The translations under genes were made by a program, and so were the position numbers. This document shows positions 59,701 to 64,000 of a DNA stretch of 64,000 bases, one piece after another (position 1 is the first letter of the stretch; each line of letters opens with the position of its first letter). Below the pieces are notes generated by a model. It saw only the letters and a list, made by a program, of their open reading frames with translations. It was not told where the DNA came from and ran no database searches. Source of the DNA: Magnolia sinica (lineage: Eukaryota; Streptophyta; Magnoliopsida; Magnoliales; Magnoliaceae); assembly GCF_029962835.1 (NCBI RefSeq), contig NC_080588.1, positions 60,846,001 through 60,910,000 on the forward strand. Reading direction: 5' to 3'.

Positions 59701-61081
59701 ACGATGCGTCTTTGAGGTTGAGGAATCACCAAGTCCCGGTACTCGTCTGCACATGGGGCTAGTTATTTGGTGATCCAGGCTGTTAATGTGATGAGGGCAC
59801 TGTCAACAAAGCATATACCTTGGTTTTAATCATTAGCATATTGACCTCAATGAGTCTACTGCCATTGTTGCATTCCAACATTTAAAAAATAAAATAAAAT
59901 TGAAGAGTCTACATTTTCTTAAATTCAAGATTTGAAACATTTAACTTCCACTACTTGGAACTAAATAGAATCTTTTGAAGATTAAGAAACTCATGGGTTT
60001 TTCAATGTTGCTCAGTGTCGCTTCTATCCATGATAAACTGAGCCTCTTTCCTTTAATGCAGATCGAAGTTGCCCTATCAGAACTATTGAGGTTTCTATAC
60101 CATGATCTTGGACAGAGGGAAGAAACCGATATCCGTAGCAACGTTCAGGTATCTTGGTAACCAGTACTTGAACCTTTTACTTCTTTTTTTCACTCTTGTA
60201 TGTATTGTATAACAAAACATTATTCTACTTTTGGCACATTCCTATTCTAGGGTCCATGGTGACAAGGTAGCAGAAGTGCCTCTATTGGGTACACGTGTTA
60301 TGTTGCGCCGTCGAGGAAGGGCAAGTCTTCTCATGAACAACTTACAAAAGGTAAGATTTTCAGTAGATATAGATATACAGCATTGCGTGTTGATATTTAA
60401 TGATATATTTTAACTTGTGTGAATAATTTTCATTCAACCCATTGATTAGAGGCATAAGAGATAACATAGTTTTACCTATCCACCTGCGTGTTTGAGGAAA
60501 AAGTTGAGGATATTGACACAATCGTGAATATAGCAAGTCTGAATTTCATGTCCCAATATCACTCTATTCCGCACTGGTAGGCCACATGTATACATCGAAT
60601 GTGGATATCTGGTCAAGTTAGTTTAACTGTGCATCTCTATTAATATACATGTGGCCCACTTTACGGACGAACCAAGCCAAATTTTAAGCCATGAGGTCAT
60701 ACATGGCGTTCCCACTTGCTGAAAAGCCCAGATATTTGCTTGAATGCCACAAAGAGGATTCAATATCCTTAACATGGTTTGTTCATATGCTTGCTCGTGT
60801 GGGCGATGTCTGAGATTATTTCCATACAAACAATGAAATACCATGGCAATTATGGAGACTTGCTCACATTGTTCTACTTGCTTTTTATGCAGATTCTTTC
60901 CGACATGGGTGTACAAAAAATGATATTGCCTATAGGTCCTAAGTTTCTACAGAGTTGGACTACGTCGTATGGTTTTTCTAAGGCAACAAATTCAGACAGA
61001 TTTGAGCTATTGGAGTGCCCTTTCATAGAATCTAATGACACTATAACGTGCCAGAAAATATTGATAACACCTGCAATTTAA
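56797..61081 (+). pseudogene. IDM1/ROS4-like PHD-GNAT gene, copy B, inactivated
   Basis: All seven exons of copy A are present and collinear: 56797-57721, 58181-58310, 58401-58487, 59362-59603, 60062-60148, 60251-60350 and 60893-61081, with splice sites kept. Four lesions break it. The ATG is ACG at 56801-56803 (GAAAACGGATG), leaving the next in-frame Met at 56840. CGA became TGA in the second PHD exon (58274-58276). Exon 3 has a 2-bp deletion near 58420. CGA became TGA in GNAT exon 5 (60087-60089, NYR to NY-stop). Exon 1 alone stays open (295 codons, TDBD plus part of the first PHD), with an extra ~22-residue duplicated DRQDQPSSYLVEP motif not in copy A. A truncated TDBD protein is conceivable; an acetyltransferase is not. 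Confidence 0.92.
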
Positions 61082-61246
61082 AGCGGCAGAAGCAAGACGG
61101 GGGCAATATTTATACATCTATACATAGTTTCCATAACATCCAATGTATGAAATTTCAATTTTTTTTTATTGTATACAATAAGCTCCATATCTCTTATTCT
61201 TTATCTAATATATATAATTCTTATCTTCCATTTGGCTTTCATTTGC

Positions 61247-61252
61247 AATAAA
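61247..61252 (+). terminator. Putative poly(A) signal, copy B
   Basis: AATAAA in the same context and at nearly the same distance from the stop as in copy A. Confidence 0.4.
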
Positions 61253-61964
61253 GTTCTTCTTACAAAAGGCACCTATAACAGCAAGACAATACATATTACT
61301 TGGTTTGATACAATGGTCAAGATTGCTGCAAGTGTTTTTTGGGTATAGGCTATTCTTGATTGGCCCACTAGTGGCTAATTCAGAATAGTGATTCCAATCC
61401 ACATTAGTGGTAGGATGTTTGCCTTTCAATGACCAGTACACTTCGGTGGTACATATGACATACAATAACTTCAAACCAAACAATATGCGGAGCACAAATA
61501 CAAAATTAGATAAATTGGAAATTATTGAGTTGCACCTTTGATCATCCATTTGATGGCACCAATTAGACAGTGAGGATCATCTATTCAAGGTTTTTGAATA
61601 TGGCGCACCTTTAAATAAGGCTTGCCACTTGGACAGTTCGGAATTTGTAATGAGGTGTGTGCCCACGTGAATGTGTAAAGTAGCTTTGTAAATTCAGAGA
61701 GGGACACTATCAAGCAGGGTGAACAACAACTCATTCATCGAACTAGTCAACACAAATGTTTGTAAGTCTAGACCTTCCAAAAAAATGGGACCCACAATGG
61801 ATGGAGCAAATTCCAAATCAGTATTGACTACATGATGCTGACCATTTAACTTTTGGCTATGAAATGGATGAATGAAAATAAATGTTAAGCCATCCAAGTT
61901 TTACAAGCGGAATGGGATGGTCAGGCTTAACGAGTGTGGACCATGCCATAGGTGAAAGTGTAGA

Positions 61965-62270
61965 CAGCTAGGATTTTCCAAACAGAGAGACATTTTTTGG
62001 GCAGTCCCAACTACAGGGGAGCCTATTAGATTAGCGATCTAGATCAATCATCTGTGGACCCCATTTTTAGGGTCTGGTGCCATAGGAGAGGACCACCAAT
62101 GCTATGTCCTGGGGCTCCAAAACAGAGGGAGGTAAGAATGAAATATCAAACTACAAAACGCCTAAACTTTACGCATGGAACACGTGCACAAGATCTGGGC
62201 CATTTATCTGGTGGGCCATTGTCAACGGGAGAGAATTCATACACCTTGTAACCCATGGACATCAGCTACA
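61965..62270 (-). repeat. Inverted copy of sequence upstream of IDM1-like copy A
   Basis: On the minus strand, TAGGCTCCCCTGTAGTTGGGA, GGACTGCCCAAAAAATG, GTCCTCTCCTATGG and CTTGTGCACGTGTTCCATGC match 25700-26225. ATGGGTTACAAGGTGTATGAATTC (interior) matches 22329-22350. It starts within ~12 bp of the end of copy B similarity. Confidence 0.8.
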
Positions 62271-62519
62271 GAGCATGGTAGAATGTTATAATCCCAACCA
62301 TTTAAAGAGTCTAACTTACACATTTCATCAATCGTGAGGCTTTTGGTGTATTGGTTAGGTTCTTCTTAAAATGATGCATGTGTAAAAAATGAATAAAATT
62401 TTTATGAAGAAGTTGACCAATTAATCGTGGATATTCAAATTTGAACAATGACCTACCCACCGAGCACCTCTGCACTTGGGATGGGAATAATTAACGCGGC
62501 TGAAGGAAGTAGATTGCTA

Positions 62520-62942
62520 AGACCTACCTTGATGTATGTGTTTTATTTATATTATCTATTTTGATGGTTCATTTTAGGGTAGGACTAAAAAATGAAGTAA
62601 ATAGAAAACTCAAGTGGACCACATCACAGTAAATAGTGGGGATTGAACACCAATTGTTGAAAAAATTTTAGAGGACGCAGGACTTTTGGATAAAGTTGAT
62701 ATTTGTGTTTCTCCTTCATCGGAGTTTGTGTGATCTAATCATCAGGTTGGATGGAAAATAGACATTACAGTGGGTCTTAGGAACTTTTTAATGGTGGGTG
62801 TCATTATATCCACTGTTTCCTGTGATGTGGTCCACTTAAGCTTTGGATTTGCCTCAATTTTTTTGTTCATGCCTTGGAACGAGCTGGTAAAACAGATGGA
62901 TGGCATGGATAAAACAAATACATCACAATGGGCCCCACAGCT
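62520..62942. repeat. Hairpin element truncating an eS1 fragment
   Basis: Left arm CTACCTTGATGTATGTG; right arm ...AATACATCACAATGGGCCCCAC at 62939. The eS1 fragment on the minus strand is cut off ~20 bp away. Confidence 0.7.
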
Positions 62943-62963
62943 TGGTCATCCAGGCCTGCCATG

Positions 62964-63210
<247 letters not shown>

Positions 63211-63234
63211 CTAGAACAGAAGAAACAGTAAACT

Positions 63235-63395
63235 AAATCTTAGAAAATCAATTTCGTGGCAACTAGCTGGAATTGGCGAACTAAATCTTAGAAAAACAAT
63301 GTTGTGGCAACTAGCTGGAATTGGCAAATTGACATTAGAAAACTGAGCTGAAATTGGAGAATGCACGTTAGAAAATCAATTTAGCAGCAACCAGC
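63235..63395. repeat. ~48-bp imperfect tandem repeat next to the eS1 exon
   Basis: CTTAGAAAATCAATTTCGTGGCAACTAGCTGGAATTGGC occurs (interior variants) at 63239 and 63287, with decayed copies to about 63395. It falls where the upstream eS1 intron would be. Confidence 0.7.
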
Positions 63396-64000
63396 TCACT
63401 GCTCATTGAAGTAGCTTGCAGTGTCTCAAAATGAAGCAATTCTCCCCGTATAAAGATTTGTGGTGGGGTTACTAATGGTGGGTTTTTCAAGGGCTCGACT
63501 AGAGGTTGGAGATGACGGAATGTGGATTCCACATATGGCCTTCTGGCTAGGGATATGGTTATTAGGCAAGGCTTAAGAAATGGACTTGAAAACGGAGCTT
63601 TTGTCCTTGTCAAAGTTGTATCCTCCATAAAGGTGTTGTTTGATAAGGTAATTGAGAGGCTAGCTGATAAGTGTATGTCCCAATTTCAAGAAAAATATGC
63701 ATGCATGCTACATGTAAAGGCGGGTCATGTCAATGGAAAAACACAATAGTTGGTCATTTTTTTAATCTTTTGAGAAGTAATAGTTGGTCAGATGTCGAAT
63801 ATCCCTATATAGCTTCCTTGAAATGCGCCCCACGTGTAGGGATGGATGTGCACTCCAACTACATCTTGATGCACACCACATTAGTCTTTAAATATATTGG
63901 CACATACATGTTGGATCATGGCATTCTTGGAATAAGGAAAGCTCGCAATGATCCTTGTCCAATGTTACAGACATTAGCACAATTGTGTGTAGTCCGGGGT
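63396..64000. other. Window end, no gene recognised
   Basis: Short ORFs on both strands (for example + 63522-63749) have no similarity I recognise. No eS1 N-terminal exon (MAVGKNKR...) is visible. Confidence 0.45.

Noticed and set aside
56840-61081. Copy B as a working acetyltransferase gene
   Set aside because: Start loss, two nonsense codons and a 2-bp deletion relative to copy A; only exon 1 remains open.

Overview
This is a window of plant nuclear DNA. Genes have GT-AG introns, long TE-filled introns and CT-rich leaders. Coding matches are to plant protein families, and non-autonomous transposons occupy most of the rest. The dominant repeat is a ~420-bp hairpin element whose ends read like GGGCCCACCATGATGTATG. 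In my experience this repeat is abundant in magnoliid trees, but that is a memory-based inference; the sequence itself supports only 'angiosperm'. I see no tRNA or rRNA genes, no CRISPR arrays and no autonomous transposase or reverse-transcriptase ORF.

Two genes look intact, both on the + strand. (1) An NPGR1-like (NO POLLEN GERMINATION RELATED 1) TPR protein gene has five coding exons between 5339 and 18637 and encodes 707 aa; its 8.6-kb second intron contains a 4.9-kb long-inverted-repeat element. (2) An IDM1/ROS4-like gene (27622-31795) has seven coding exons and encodes 538 aa with TDBD, tandem PHD and GNAT acetyltransferase modules. Its promoter/leader segment is duplicated upstream (20.4-22.3 kb and 24.0-25.7 kb). 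Its first coding exon is present three times in tandem (26841, 27195, 27477).

The right half of the window is a decayed, collinear copy of the left half. NPGR1 intron-2 sequence reappears at 42.4-50.4 kb. The NPGR1 last exon reappears as a pseudo-exon at 50.5 kb. The NPGR1 3' flank reappears inverted at 51.1-53.25 kb. The leader/promoter segment of the IDM1-like gene reappears at 53.3-54.4 kb, and the whole IDM1-like gene at 56.6-61.95 kb. This second IDM1-like copy is a pseudogene: its ATG is lost, it has two CGA-to-TGA stops and a 2-bp deletion, and its leader splice donor is altered. Minus-strand fragments of ribosomal protein eS1 (RPS3a) lie downstream of both copies (36.96-37.36 kb and 62.96-63.21 kb), so the ancestral block may have held three genes.

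Between and inside these blocks lie a CACTA element, Tourist-like MITEs (one with its empty site preserved in the window), tRNA-derived SINEs with clean target duplications, long foldback elements, a probable solo LTR, a tandem duplication at 38.7-41.5 kb and a GGAT/GCAT-rich minisatellite at 35.4-36.0 kb. I found no clearly new biochemical system. The most unusual feature is the structural remodelling of the IDM1-like locus: duplicated promoter, triplicated first exon, and a sister copy killed partly by CpG-type mutations.
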